DNA of 64,000 nt from Salvator merianae (lineage: Eukaryota > Chordata > Lepidosauria > Squamata > Teiidae), in assembly GCA_003586115.2 (NCBI GenBank), contig QVOM02000025.1:83508561-83572560 (forward strand). The letters are read 5' to 3'. Below, piece after piece: positions 23,599 through 34,725 of the stretch. Under the pieces are notes generated by a model that was given only the letters and a program-made list of their open reading frames with translations, searched no databases and was not told the origin of the DNA. Position 1 is the stretch's first letter. Each line of letters opens with the position of its first letter. The position numbers and the translations under genes were made by a program.

Positions 23599-23606
23599 TT
23601 CATAGC

Positions 23607-24979
23607 ACTTCCCACAGCTCTCTGTGCCCCACACTGATCAGACGTAGCTGTTACAGCACTCCCCATTTTGCAGAGCATGGAATTGATCTGTGGAGGATTT
23701 CAAGAAAAGGTTGGATAAGGGTTAAACTTTATAATTATGCATGCATTATCCACTATATTCTCGTTTTTACTCTTGACTGTTTTTGTATTTGGCTTTTGTT
23801 AGTTTATATAGACGTGTATGACCTGTATCCCTTTATTATCACGATACGTCACTTCATACAAAATAATAAAAAAGCCTTATTGAAAAAAACCTATAGGAAA
23901 ACAGTGGTCCTGAATAGAAACAGGCACTACTGTATGATAACCCTATGTCTCTACATAATTCTGTGGTTACTTTTACAGTTATGGCGTTATCCCGGGATTA
24001 GCAACCTGTCCCAAGTTGGTCCAGGTTGCTTCTGGCGCAGGACACGACCTGTTCCATACTGGCTCTGAAGCCCACATCAGATTTGGAGCTGATAGTCACC
24101 TCCTGGGAGGGTGTGTTAACACTTACCTGGAGCTGAAGTGTCCAGGCTGGTGCAAGAATGCAAGCATGATCACCCGATCGCACCTGTGCAATGGTTGAGC
24201 ACGTACGCACGATCGCTTGATTGAGTCTGCCCCATTGCGTGGGCCCAAACGGACCTGCGATGCCGAATCAGGCCTAAATGGCCTTGGTTCCCCAAATAGT
24301 TAAAAAGCGGTGCTGAGAACTTCTTGGTAGTGGTTGCATCCTCAGTAGTTAAAGATGTGGGAACTCACCAGAAAGCCTTTGTCATGATAGCCTCCAGAGC
24401 GCAACATGGCCTCCTATCTAAAGGGCATCAAACACCATGATTATATAAATACTAGGCAGGTGATGGAGATTCACTTTTTTCCTCATATCTTTCAGTGAAG
24501 GGGCAGTTTGTCTCTACCGCTCTATCGTTTATGTGCACTGCAGTGCAACACATGCAGTACTCAGGTAGCTTGAATTGGTTTTTAATTTTTATGTTGTTGG
24601 GTTTTTTTTCTTTTATGGAAAAAAAAAAGGCTTTACTGACTGTAACCCACCTTTAGACTTTAGGACTTAGAGCAGGATAAAACTGTAAATATTTTTTTTT
24701 TTTAGGTTCTCAAGGGACCAGACCAAAGTCTCCAGCATGCACCACTGGCATAAGGAAACAGCTCAGTCCCAGTGTGTTTCTCTTGGTGACTGGGTGCATT
24801 AAGTCTACGTCACGTCCCGGTGCCTATTTATCTTGTTTTCGTGTACTTTATATTGGCTTCTGGGCTGCTTAAATAAAACGCATATAAGGTATCACAGATG
24901 GCATACAGTACTCTGTACAAGGAAGGCAGCCAACAAAAGCAAAAACAGCAATCACAAAATGAGGACTGTTGTCTCTTCT
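23607..24979. other. Intronic stretch with GC-rich and L2-like remnants
   Basis: 24000-24300 is GC-rich with repeated GATCGC/GCACGATCG motifs, an unclassified element. 24630-24700 (GTAACCCACCTTTAGACTTTAGG..AGCAGGATAAAACTG) looks like a worn L2 3' tail. Confidence 0.4.
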
Positions 24980-25312
24980 TTTGCGAAGCCAAACTAAGAG
25001 TTTGGTACATATCAAAGAAAGTGGGAAGCACACCCATATGTGGGCAGACTGCAATACTCAGATATGTATTTATTTTGCTAGGCAAACTATTGCAAAGACA
25101 AACTAAGGATTTGGTATGCATCAAAAACAGTTGGAAGCACATCCATATGTGTGCCGATTGCAATCCTCAGATTATTTATTTTATTTTCTAGGTGAACTTT
25201 TGCAAAGCCAAACTAAGAATTTGGTGTATATCAAAAAAAGTTGGAAGCGCATCCATCTGTGTGCCGATTGCAATCCTCAAATTATTTGCTTATTTGTTTA
25301 TTTTCATTTCTA
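24980..25312. repeat. ~110-bp tandem repeat, three units
   Basis: CAAACTAAG recurs at about 24990, 25099 and 25209. Each unit continues through TTTGGTNTATATCAAA, GTTGGAAGC(A/G)CA(T/C)CCAT, TGTGC(C/A)GATTGCAATCCTCA and a T-rich spacer. Units 2 and 3 are more alike than either is to unit 1. Non-coding. Confidence 0.9.
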
Positions 25313-25969
25313 AGCAAATGTCTTCTCTGGCTTCAAAGTCCAAGCTGACCCCAGGTGTCCTGGTCATTCACGTGCTGCTTACTTGCTTTCTGTTGCCAGG
25401 ATCTTGATTTTGTTTGTTTCTTTACAGTGTGTGTTTTAACAGACCCTGAAAATCCCTTTAAAAAGGAGAGTTTCATCCATTCACATGCTTGAGAGACACG
25501 CTCTGCATTTCCTGTCACGATGATTTTTACATCTCCTTTTTTCCCTTCCACTAACTAGACTCTTCACTTCTGACTCACTGGCCTTGTTTGCTTGGAGCTA
25601 TTCCTTATTTATTTATGAAACAGGGCTGCCCAGTACTTCAGCTCTGGCTCCCAGCCTGCAGGGAAGGAAATCTCCCTGGAGAACACTTGTTCCTTTACGT
25701 GCAGTGGCGGGTGCACATGGAGAGAAGCAGGTTGACTTCAGACAGTGTTCTCTCCTCAGCGTGCCAGATTCAACTTGCATGATTTTCCTGATGCTTCGCG
25801 GAGCTGGTTTGGGAGACACAGCTAGGCAGGTGAACTTTCCAAAGGAAGGGAAAGGATTGATATGAAGCTGCCTGTAGCTCATTGCTTCAGCTGTTTCGGA
25901 GGCCTTGTCATTTTAGGGTGATTCCACACTGGTTGGTATACAAGACCCCCAAGTGTACTAGGAGCCTTC
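25313..25969. other. Intronic stretch, no feature recognised
   Basis: Unique-looking sequence. Overlapping frames at 25584-25882 lack recognisable domains. Confidence 0.4.
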
Positions 25970-26059
25970 GGGCCTGCTTGCACTGACATGCTAGTGAGCG
26001 TCTGCACACTCACTAGCAAATTGCATCCACACTCTACACTATCAAGGGCGAACAGGCCC
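25970..26059 (+). mobile_element. 90-bp deletion derivative of family A
   Basis: Retains GGGCCTGCTTGCACTG, the CTAGTGAGCGTCTGCACACTCACTAG hairpin and the right terminus GCGAACAGGCCC, with about 340 bp of interior lost. Flanking triplets TTC and TCC differ by one base. Confidence 0.8.
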
Positions 26060-26125
26060 TCCCTTCCACACGCTGATGCGGTCTAAGGGTGGCCCCACCT
26101 GGAAGGGTGAGTTCTAGCACACTTG

Positions 26126-26232
26126 GGGCCTGTTCACATTTTCCAGTGTAGAATAGGATACTGCCAGGTTGTAGAACGGGCTGGCAACAGGATACCAGCA
26201 TTAGCAGTGTGAATGCTTACGTCCTGAGCCAT
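26126..26232 (-). mobile_element. Family A MITE, terminal fragment
   Basis: GGGCCTGTTCACATTTTCCAG...TAGAATAGGATA then GCATTAGCAGTGTGAATGC; truncated after about 105 bp. Confidence 0.65.
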
Positions 26233-26914
26233 GAGAGGGCCCACAGTGTGCGATGGCATACATGTGCCTGAAGTCATCAAGCATGCTTTAATGTGTGCCA
26301 AGGTTCTCTGTACCTGCATAATAATATCATGCACATGCGTGCTGTTGCCCACTTTGGGTCTGCCTACGAAGGGCCCTCTAATGGCAGTGGTGAAGAGAGC
26401 AGAAAAGGAGTAAATGCCCCACTTTGCAGTTCTGCTCATGAATAAGCAAGTGCAGCCAATTACAGTCAGGACTGTTAGTGAATAAACCTAGCAGTCCTGG
26501 GCCTCTAAATCCTGTTCACTTTCGTTGAATGCACGACAGACACATGCCTAATGTTTATTCTTAAGAAATAATGTTGCAATAATAACCAGGCACTAACACT
26601 GCAAGGGCAGTAGGAAAGGACAAGTCTCCAAACGACCATTTGGGAATTTCAAAGGAAATCTTCTAAATGATGTCTTGGCCCTTTCGTTCTACCTTAAGGA
26701 CTGGCTCCTTGAGCATTATTATGAGAAAAATTCAGGGAAATTTTCATGTAAAATTTGTACAAATGCTTATAGAAATATGCATTCAAAATGAGACTCCATT
26801 TCTTTTTTTCAAAAGAAGTTTTCTCTTTTTCCTCCCAAAACAATTCACAAACAGTTGTGCACGGAAAGGACAAACCAAAGATCAAACTGAGTATGTCAGA
26901 AACCAAGAAACTGA

Positions 26915-27354
26915 GGGCTTCCTTGCACTGACCAAGTTAGAATGGTATAATTCTCAAGACCCAGCGAAGTGGCAGCCATTCGCACTGCAAATGCTAGAAT
27001 GGCCCTTTATCAGACCTCCAGCACTCACAGTGTGAATGCACACCTGCTCACCCTGACAGCAGCTACAGAAATGTTCAGCCGTTGCCATGACGAGCAGGAA
27101 GTGACATGGGACTGCACGGTCACAGCCACACCATGGCCTCACAGCATTCGCTTCTGGAAGAAGGTGCAAATGCTGCTGACCGGGAGCAGTCCAGCTGCTC
27201 TTTGTCAAACTGTGGACAGCGTTTTAGCTGTCCGCACCTAGTAGTGTTCGGGAGCAGCTGCAGACACGCCTGATGCTGTGGCCACTGTGGAGTGCGGACA
27301 CATTTTGCTAGTGAGCGTACAGGTACTCACTAGCAACTAAGTGTGAACAGGCCC
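26915..27354 (-). mobile_element. Family A MITE with perfect TGA TSD (copy A11)
   Basis: TGA flanks both sides (26912-26914, 27355-27357). The left end GGGCTTCCTTGCACTG precedes the AGAATGGTATAATTCT arm; the right end is CTAGTGAGCGTACAGGTACTCACTAG, then GTGTGAACAGGCCC. About 440 bp, near full length. Confidence 0.9.
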
Positions 27355-27357
27355 TGA

Positions 27358-27642
27358 AATTTGACACAGCCTTCCATCCCTACTTCAGGACTGATAGATG
27401 AAAGACCATGGGATTTGACTGCTAATATGCTATCAGTACCTATAATAAGCTACAGACCTGAGGGAACAAATGTGTCCTAATCAAGTACTGAAAAATATGT
27501 AATGAACGGGCCCGATGCACCACAGAGACAAAATCGTCCCACAACCTAAGTGCCACCAATGAGAATGTCAACCCTTGAAACGAATTCTCTTTCTTCTTCC
27601 CTGCTCCTTCTTAAATTTAAAACTAGAGGAGCGTACTTCTAG

Positions 27643-27680
<38 letters not shown>

Positions 27681-28453
27681 TCGAATATATGCTCATACTC
27701 ATACATTCATCATGCTAATGTCACTCTTCCGTGCACAGATTTATGGATAATTGTGCAAGCCCAGATAACTCTAGAGCAGGGCTGCTCTCTCTGGATGTCT
27801 CCAGATATTCTTGAACTATAGTTGCCAGGATCCCACTCCCAGTATTCCATGCCAGCCCCACTGTCCTAAACAATACAAAGGTGTCAATACACCCCTAAAA
27901 CCAAAAATCCTTGCTGCCTACAAAAGCACCCCAATCAGTTAGAAATTCAACAATGTGCAGAATCTATTCTGTCCACTGCCAAATATGGAGTGGAAGCTCA
28001 CATCTGCCCAATTTAATTAAGATTCAGAAGTGCAAATGGATTGGCAGGATGCCTCCCACACACTCCCCCTTAGGTGACTCAATGGCCATTAGTGTAACAG
28101 AAAGCTAAGCCCATCACCGAGCACTCCTCCTATATAAATAACAATCTTCTTAGAGAGGATTTATCCTCCAGTCTCCTCACGAATCCAAGGTAGGTTGAAT
28201 GTCTGAGGAGTCGGGGTGAAAGAAGGAGAGACAGATTTCATTTCATTTCTCTGTAAGTAATGCGCCATACAGGTGTTAACTGTTTCATAAAGACCACATT
28301 GCATCCTGAGTCTGTAAATTTTGCCACCACTGAATCAGGTCGTGTCAAAAGAACACTGCAGCTTTTTAAAGTGTGTTCTGCTGCTGACTCCGAACTGGAA
28401 AAAAGCCTCCTGCCCCATTAAACTCAAATCAGAACCTTGAGGCTTCGACACAG
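27358..28453. other. Intronic stretch with (TA)n microsatellite
   Basis: (TA)n occupies about 27644-27674. A dispersed repeat with CCAGATATTCTTGAACTATAGTTGCCAGGATCCCA lies at 27790-27850. No exon recognised. Confidence 0.5.
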
Positions 28454-28760
28454 GGCGTTTTCACACTTACCACAATAGAACAGTCGCCACAGTAGCGGCC
28501 AGGCAGCAGCCGGACACTGCCATGGCAACTGGCAGGCCTGTGCATCGCCCATGCCTGATCGGGGCATCATGCAACCCAACTGCGTAGGCCCGATCGCGTT
28601 GGGGTGATCAGCCCATCTTGCAGGCACAATGCATGGACCTACCAGTCGCCATGACAGCAGCCAAATGCTTCCCAGCTACTGCTGTGGCAAGGATTGGGCA
28701 CGGACCCAATCAGGCATTGCATGGCCAGATTGGGCATCGTGCAGCCCAACAGACTCAGTA
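28454..28760. mobile_element. Family A-related MITE variant, degraded
   Basis: GGCGTTTTCACACTTACCACAATAGAACAG start, then GCCATGGCAACTGGCAGG and CAGTCGCCATGACAGCAGCCAAATG blocks typical of family A, mixed with GCCCGATCGCGTTGGG inverted motifs not seen in A. The right terminus is not found. Confidence 0.5.
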
Positions 28761-29099
28761 ACTTACTACTAGTACTACTCTGGCATCACTATCCAGAGAT
28801 TTGAAGTTTCTCCTTCTAATTTTGAATGATCACACGTTGCTATTTGGGCTCAAGTGGACAAACGAGTTCTACTTCAAACAGAAGCCCTTCAAACTGATTG
28901 GTTTCAACAGAGCACATTTAAGACTAAATGAACTTTGGGGCAGGATGGCTAAGCTGAGGCCTGCTGGATCCCCACCCAGGGAACACAGTGCTGAAGTCAA
29001 GCAAAACTGGAAGTGGCCATGTCTCCTCTTACGTATCTGACCGCCTTCAGGAAGGATCTCGGGTATCAGATCTCCTTTTTTGGCGGTGTCCTATCGGAC

Positions 29100-29644
29100 C
29101 GGGTGCAGAGAAGGGGATTGGCTAACTGCGGCCAACGAGCCCAAGGCAGACAGGCTTGCTTCACCATACATGCTTCATCCAAGGAAGCAGCAGAGCAGAG
29201 TCCATGTCCACAGTCTGAAGTCAGAAACCACGTGCCAGTAGCACAGGTTCAGGGATAATCCAGGAGGCGGAGTCACAGGCCAGCAGCCAGAGAACCTGAG
29301 CAAGGAGTCAGGAGGCTGCAGGTGCCAGGAAGAGGGCGGATTGCCAGCCACAGTTTGTGTCGGTCTGTTCTGGCTCGGAGTCACCCAGGTGGGAAGGGCG
29401 TGGGCAGCGTTCTTTACACTTTTGTTGCTGTCTTAAAGCCCTACGCCTCTTCACCTTTTCCAGCCTGTGTTGGCTGGGGAGGGGTCTCTCCAGTTCCGAA
29501 CTAGGAGAAAACCCGGGTCCTGCAGAGTCTGTCCCAGTTGGGTCAGGGTCCTCTGGCCCTGAAGGGTCCTTGTGTCCCAGCGCCTGGTCCTCCTCTGAGG
29601 ATTCGGAGGACTCAGCCTCCTCAGGTGCAGGGCGGGGCATGACA
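29100..29644 (-). mobile_element. LTR-like remnant 1
   Basis: Read on the minus strand it starts TGTCATGCCCCGCCCTGCACCTGAGGAGG. The segment 29340-29644 aligns to the LTR-like sequence at 57120-57413 (shared CCTCTGGCCCTGA, GTGGGAAGGGCG and GAGTC(A/C) blocks). The far boundary is uncertain. Its distance from the coding exon is under 400 bp. Confidence 0.55.
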
Positions 29645-30020
29645 GGCAGGATTGTGCACACACCGAAGTGCTAGATGCCTGCCCAAAGTGCCTATGGGTG
29701 AGCATACAAAACTGCACTCTCCACACAAGTGCCTCAACCACCATCTTTTCGACAGACACGCACATCACTGGATGTGGACATGAGGAAGCCCCCAGGGACA
29801 TGGGGGGAGGCCGCTGTCATAGAGGTGTCCACCCCTGGTGCCTTCCACTGCAAGCATGGTGATAACTTCTTAATCTATTCTGCAGGGCCAGGCTGGAAGA
29901 AAGGGAGACTGTATCTGCATCTGCATCTGGCATCGGGTTTTTCCTAGGCTTGTTCCTTTAAGGATAAGGTGCTATTTATTATGACCAGTAAGGTCAAAGA
30001 AACAAAAGTAGGCACTATAC

Positions 30021-30165
30021 CTTCAGGAAGCTCGTCTGCTGGATCTTGTACCATTGCTGACCTCCTGTAGACCTTGTGAAGCCTCCCTTTTCCTTCATCC
30101 ATCTGCTTCCCTTTCTCCAGTGGCTCAATGAAATATTCGTCTTCACCTGTTTTGATCATGCCAGC
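30021..30165 (-). CDS. ADAMTS3: ADAMTS propeptide exon, probably ADAMTS3
   Basis: This is the only host exon recognised. On the minus strand a 145-bp frame encodes 48 residues beginning AGMIKTGEDEYFIEPLEKGK and continuing with QMDEGKGRLHKVYRRSAM, then ends one base into the next codon. EYFIEPLE...GR.H.VY(R/K)RS is the propeptide signature of the ADAMTS2/3/14 procollagen N-proteinases; GMIK, GKQM and EKGR-like features favour ADAMTS3. The boundaries are a CCTCCCTTTACTAG acceptor after a long pyrimidine tract and an AAG|GTATAG donor. The propeptide precedes the furin site and metalloprotease domain, which would lie further down the gene at lower coordinates outside the window. Paralogue assignment comes from remembered family sequence and was not searched. 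Confidence 0.85.
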
Positions 30166-30205
30166 CTAGTAAAGGGAGGAAAAAAAAGAAGAAGAAGAGG
30201 ACAAC
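30166..30205 (-). other. Splice acceptor and polypyrimidine tract of the ADAMTS exon
   Basis: Read on the minus strand, about 30 pyrimidines (CTTCTTCTTC then TTTTTTTCCTCCC) lead to TTTACTAG immediately before the exon. This supports a real, correctly bounded exon rather than a chance frame. Confidence 0.85.
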
Positions 30206-30574
30206 AATATGTTAAAAGTAAGTCCTTCAGAAGTGCTGTGATAAGGAGCTGCTGCTGGGAACTTTAATAGGTTAACCATGTAATACTGGACGGGTCTCCA
30301 CTTACCTCTTAGGGTGCCCCCGGCACGGCTTCAGCCATTGCATCTCCATTTTCAGTGCTGTGAGAGGTGCGCTGAGAAATGCAATACTTGCATGAGGCAT
30401 CAGGAGGTGAGGGCATGAAATAGCACTCTTGGGGAAGGTGCCTCATTCCCCACATTGACAGGTGACTTCCTGCACCAAAGATACTTAAGTGTCCTTCAGT
30501 GTGGCAAACAGGTATTTCTGCCGACAGCAGTGCAAACACGGCCACAAGCTATTTGTTAGTTCCCCTGATACAGT

Positions 30575-30972
30575 GGGCCTGTCTGCACTTTGGTGCTAGT
30601 GAGCATCAGGACACTAGCACAGTGCATCCATATTCTGCGGAGGCCCTAGTATTCAGGAGCAACTGCAGATGCTCCTGTCCACTGTCCACAGCTGTGCCGG
30701 GAACAGCTGGATTGCTCCCGGTTAGCAACATTTGCACCTGTTCTGGGTGTGAATACTGCAGGCCACAGCACGGCACGGTGTGGAGCAGCTGCGCCGTTGC
30801 GTATTGTGTCCCAAGTCGCCATGGCAGCGGATCGACATTTCCATGGCCACTGTCAAGGCAGGCAGGCCAACATTTGCACTGCGGGTGCTGGAAACCCAGT
30901 TCCAGGCTGTTCCAGCCCTCACAGTGTGGATGACCACCTTGCCGCAGGGTCTGTTCCACCTTAGAATGGTAG
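30575..30972 (+). mobile_element. Family A MITE, right end lost (copy A13)
   Basis: GGGCCTGTCTGCACTTTGGTGCTAG start and a full hairpin chain up to CCACCTTAGAATGGTAGAAA. The right half of the last palindrome and the right terminus are missing; L2 sequence follows from about 30990. Confidence 0.8.
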
Positions 30973-30989
30973 AAATCTATAGTTCAATA

Positions 30990-31265
30990 TGGGAGAAGAC
31001 ATTCCTTTAGGTACTTGGGGCCCAAGTCATTTAGGACCTTACAGGTTAATGTTAACACCTTGAATTGGGCTCAGTAGCAAATTGGCAGCCAGTGCATCTC
31101 TTTTAAGACTGGCATGATATGCACCCGGCCAGCTGTTCCAGTTGGCAGTCTCACTGCTGCATTCTGCACCAGCTGCAGCTGGCGAACCAGCTGTAGCTGG
31201 AGGTAGGCACTCTTGGCCTTAGGCATGCCTCCCATGTTCTGGATAAGGGCCTCTGGTCCCACTGG
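30990..31265 (-). mobile_element. L2 LINE ORF2 C-terminal fragment
   Basis: The minus-strand frame at 31071-31262 reads LQLVQNAAVRLPTGTAGRVH and PVLKEMHWLPICY, the conserved L2 ORF2 C-terminal pattern (LQLVQNAAARL...HITPVLKELHWLPV). 5' and 3' truncated. Confidence 0.9.
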
Positions 31266-32488
31266 CAGACCCGATTAAACAGATCTACCAGTGAACTTGA
31301 TTAAGGCCTCCCTAATTAGGATCATGCTCTGTCTAATGCAGAGAGAGCAGACCAGTAGAGGGCATGACCTCATAGATGCATATTACACTGATTCTTAATC
31401 TGGATTAAGGGTTTGTGCAGAAAGGGCCTCTGTGTAAAGACCATGGAAGCTGAAATTCAAAATGGCGGCTCCTGTAACATTGACTGTACTCCACAGTCTG
31501 GAAAACTGTGCCTGAAGTCCGAAAGGAAACTCCCCCAAACTCTGCATACCTCTATACAATCCGAAAGACCGTTTCTCAACACACAGGACATTTGCTTCTC
31601 ATTTATAAAGTTGGTTTGCCAAGGCATATTCTTTGCCTTTGGCTGCAGTTCTTTCCCTGGTAGTAAACCTGATTAAACTCAACAGGATTCACATCTGAGT
31701 AGGCATGCCTAAAGATGTGCTGTTTATATCTCCTTCCACTCGTTTCAAGCAAATGCCTCCACTTTAAACATGCCTCTTGTTTTAATGGTTCACTTTAAAT
31801 ACAGTGATCAGCTCTGCCTATTTCTGTCCTGCATAATATATTTTTTATTTGCAATTTCATTGAAATGTAAATGCCATTCTTAAGACTGGAACTCACTGGC
31901 TAGAATCCCTGGCTCAGGTCTTTCCCTGATTGCTAATACACAAAATTCTTGCTAGACCTGATGGGTGGGGGTGGGGGGTGGAGAAAGCTATTGGCACAGA
32001 CAACATACAGTCTGCTACTGAATGGCCCCTTCCCTAACAGAAGTGGACAGGAATCATTGGGATATTTAAGTTCAAATAAGTACACTTCGAATGACACCCT
32101 CATTTTTTCCTCTTCCATATAGCCAAGTAGCATTATTCACCTGGCAATCTATGAACTGTCTGGCATGCTGGTGGAATGTTTTCCTGCCATTTGAAAAAAA
32201 AAAAAAGGGGAGGAAGGGGAGACTGTGCCTACAGTCGCTATGCTGATGACGTAGGACCCTATTTTGGCACTCCAACCTTGTCTAAAAAGCCTGTTTTCAA
32301 GGTCTTCAGCTATAACGCAGCCCTGCTCAGGTTGGCTTTCTTTTCTGAAACAGAAGGGAGGTCCTGCCCAAGAGAAACATGTGGCTGACCTCCTCGTGTT
32401 ATGATAAGAGGGCTGGGGAGATCACTGACATTGCGAAGGACAGCCTCCCCCAGATCTCTCTTCTTTTTCTTCTTTTTTTACGAACTGG
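31266..32488. other. Intronic stretch, mostly unique
   Basis: Worn MITE ends may occur near 31425 (GCAGAAAGGGCC). AT-rich at 31780-31870. Nothing coding seen. Confidence 0.45.
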
Positions 32489-32952
32489 GGGCCTTTTTGC
32501 ACTTTATACTAGTGAGCGTCTGGATGCTCACTAATGAAGTGGATCCACACTGCGTGGAGGCCCTGGTAAACAGGAGCAGACTCCAGCTGCTCCCAGTTGC
32601 TACTTGCTGTGAAGCACAAAATCGTGCTCCACAGCTGTACCGGGAGCAACTGGACTGTTCTCAGTACACTGCGTTCGCACCCTCTTCGTGGTGCGAACTC
32701 TGAGTGGCACAGTGTGCCTGCAGCTATGGTTGCGGCTGTGCAGTCACGCCACATTCCCGGTCGCCATGGCAGCGGCCGGAAGTTTCCCTGGCTGCTGTCA
32801 TGACGCAGGCTTGCCAGCATTTGCATTGCGAGTGTTGGTAGCCTGTTGCCAACATGTTCCAGGCCTCGCAATGTAAATGGCTTTCGTACTGTGAGGTCTG
32901 TTCCACCTCACAATTGGATAATTATCCCATTCTAAGGTGGAAAGTGCACTTA
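32489..32952 (+). mobile_element. Family A MITE joined to a family C element (copy A14)
   Basis: GGGCCTTTTTGCACTTTATACTAG start and full hairpin chain to CCACCTCACAATTGGATAATTATCCCATTCTAAGGTGG. Instead of the usual terminus, family C sequence begins at about 32953, and a GTAAGTGCGAAAACGGCC terminus appears only at 33375-33391. Confidence 0.75.
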
Positions 32953-33391
32953 CCATGCTGTGATCCAGTCCAGTGGATCTGGATCATGTGAGGGGATCTG
33001 GTCAGATTCATGGCAAAGATTGGGCTGGAACAGCACTGTCTGTACAGTGATGCTATTCCAGCCCAGGCCCTACTCAGGCCCTGAAGCTTGCATGAACTTT
33101 GGGGCTGGCCTGCAAGAGCTTCAACGGCTAGGAATGAAAGCTTCTAGCCTCAGAGTCCCTGGGGGACCCGTTTTAGTAGCGTGTTCTGGTGTGCTGCCAG
33201 AATGGGTCCCCCAGTCATCTGGAAAATGGAGGCGTGCCTTCAGCATGCTCCCATCTTTCAGTTTGCCATTGCTGGCTTCAGGGCCTGATTTCGGCCATGT
33301 ATTGCGGACAGTGTCTGCACTGCGTGGTTAAGTACTACGCTACCACAGCCTAATTAGTCTGTGCTAGCATAGTAAGTGCGAAAACGGCCAA
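32953..33391 (+). mobile_element. Family C element (copy C2)
   Basis: Carries GAAGCTTGCATGAACTTTGGGGCTGG, GGCTAGGAATGAAAGCTTC and CAGAATGGGTCCCCCAG, and ends AGTGCGAAAACGGCC, a terminus shared with family A. Confidence 0.65.
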
Positions 33392-34436
33392 TATCTCTGG
33401 TTAAAATCAGGGACTCCCCTAATTTTTTAAACCATCAGGGTGCAGCAACTTCCCAAAGGCAGCTGTTCATTAGACTATATAGTGGTAAGCTAGAGAGATC
33501 ATTAAAGGCAGATTTCGAAGTTTATTTCATAAATTGCTCTTCCTGAGAAAATATTTTGTATGTTGCAATGCAATTCACTCTGACCTTGCTGAAACTTATT
33601 TCTTAGAAAGTGAGTAAGCAGTAGGGAAAGTTGATGACTCACAATATGAGAACACTAGGACACTTGAAATTCTGGGATAATAACATTTTTGGTAAGGAGA
33701 AAGCCTTCACGTTGGACAAATCTAGCCTGAGGTCAACATTGCCCATTGATCATTAAGCTGAAATAGGAGCAGTGCCTGACTGACTCACAGGAAAGAGGCA
33801 ATTGGGAAGAAATCCAATTCTGTTCTGCAGTGCTGAGCAGAATAAGTGATTGCTCACTCAGTTGGAGAGATTGTATTACTTCTTTGCCTGGTACTGGTAA
33901 CACCATACCTGAATTCCTGTCTACATTTTCCTGTAAACCACTTCTGTAACTTGACAAGAAAACTGCAGGGGCACATCTATACAGATGCCCAAGTTTGTGT
34001 TTTTCTACAACTCTAATGCAGAAATCAAGGCCTCATCTTCATGGGCCTCAAAAAGGCTGCTGGTCTGGTGAGATCTGGCAGGTACATAACCAATTCTCCG
34101 GTATTTCCATGTTTCAAGGCCAAAGGAACCAGTTACACAGCCCTTAAGTTTCCACACAGAACTGGACAGGAAATGGCCACAGAAGTCAACCATTTTCTGC
34201 CTCCAAACAGTGGGAACGGGGGGTGTCCAAGGGTAGGAAAGTGTCTTCCAAACACTCTGCTGGTTTTATTGCCCCTGGGGCTGGCTACAGACTTGAAGGG
34301 GGCAGCACTGTAGGGTCCCCATGCCCCAATCATAGAGTGAGAGGAAATGCAGCCATAGAACAAGAGGAATATCCTCTCAACATACATATATGTTGCATTT
34401 CATCTACAGGATACGTGTGAGATCTCTTGGCTTGGT
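33392..34436. other. Intronic stretch, mostly unique
   Basis: No mobile element or exon recognised over about 1 kb. Confidence 0.45.
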
Positions 34437-34725
34437 CATAAGAATATAACGACGTAAGAGGAACTCTGCTGGATCAGGCCATGGCCCAACTAGTCTAGCT
34501 TCCTGTTTCACACAGTGGCCCATCAATTGCTTCTGAGCATCTCAAACAGAAGAAAAAGACATAACCTTCACCTGCCCTCAGCTCCCTGCAAATGGCCTTT
34601 AGAGGCATCTTGCCTATCTTTCCACCCTGAAGGAAGTACCTAGGCTTTCCATTCTAGTAGCCACTGACACACTTGATCTCCATGAATCTGTCCAATCCGT
34701 TATTAAAGCTATCCAGGCTGATTGC
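34437..34725 (-). mobile_element. CR1-clade LINE 3' end fragment
   Basis: Plus strand begins AAGAATATAACGACGTAAGAGGAACTCTGCTGGATCAGGCC and extends to TCCATGAATCTGTCCAATCCGTTATTAAAGC, the reverse complement of the C-terminal coding and 3' region seen at 45078-45420. Confidence 0.8.

Noticed and set aside
24980..25312. CRISPR-like array
   Set aside because: Three long diverged tandem units with no constant short repeat and variable spacers; the genome is vertebrate.
25700..25730. GCAGTGGCGGGTGCACATGG as another family H end
   Set aside because: No CTTTAAG block, no matching inverted arm and no 8-bp duplication nearby.
29308..29661. 117-codon Ser/Glu-rich minus frame
   Set aside because: Lies in the LTR-like remnant; low-complexity composition, no homologous protein pattern.
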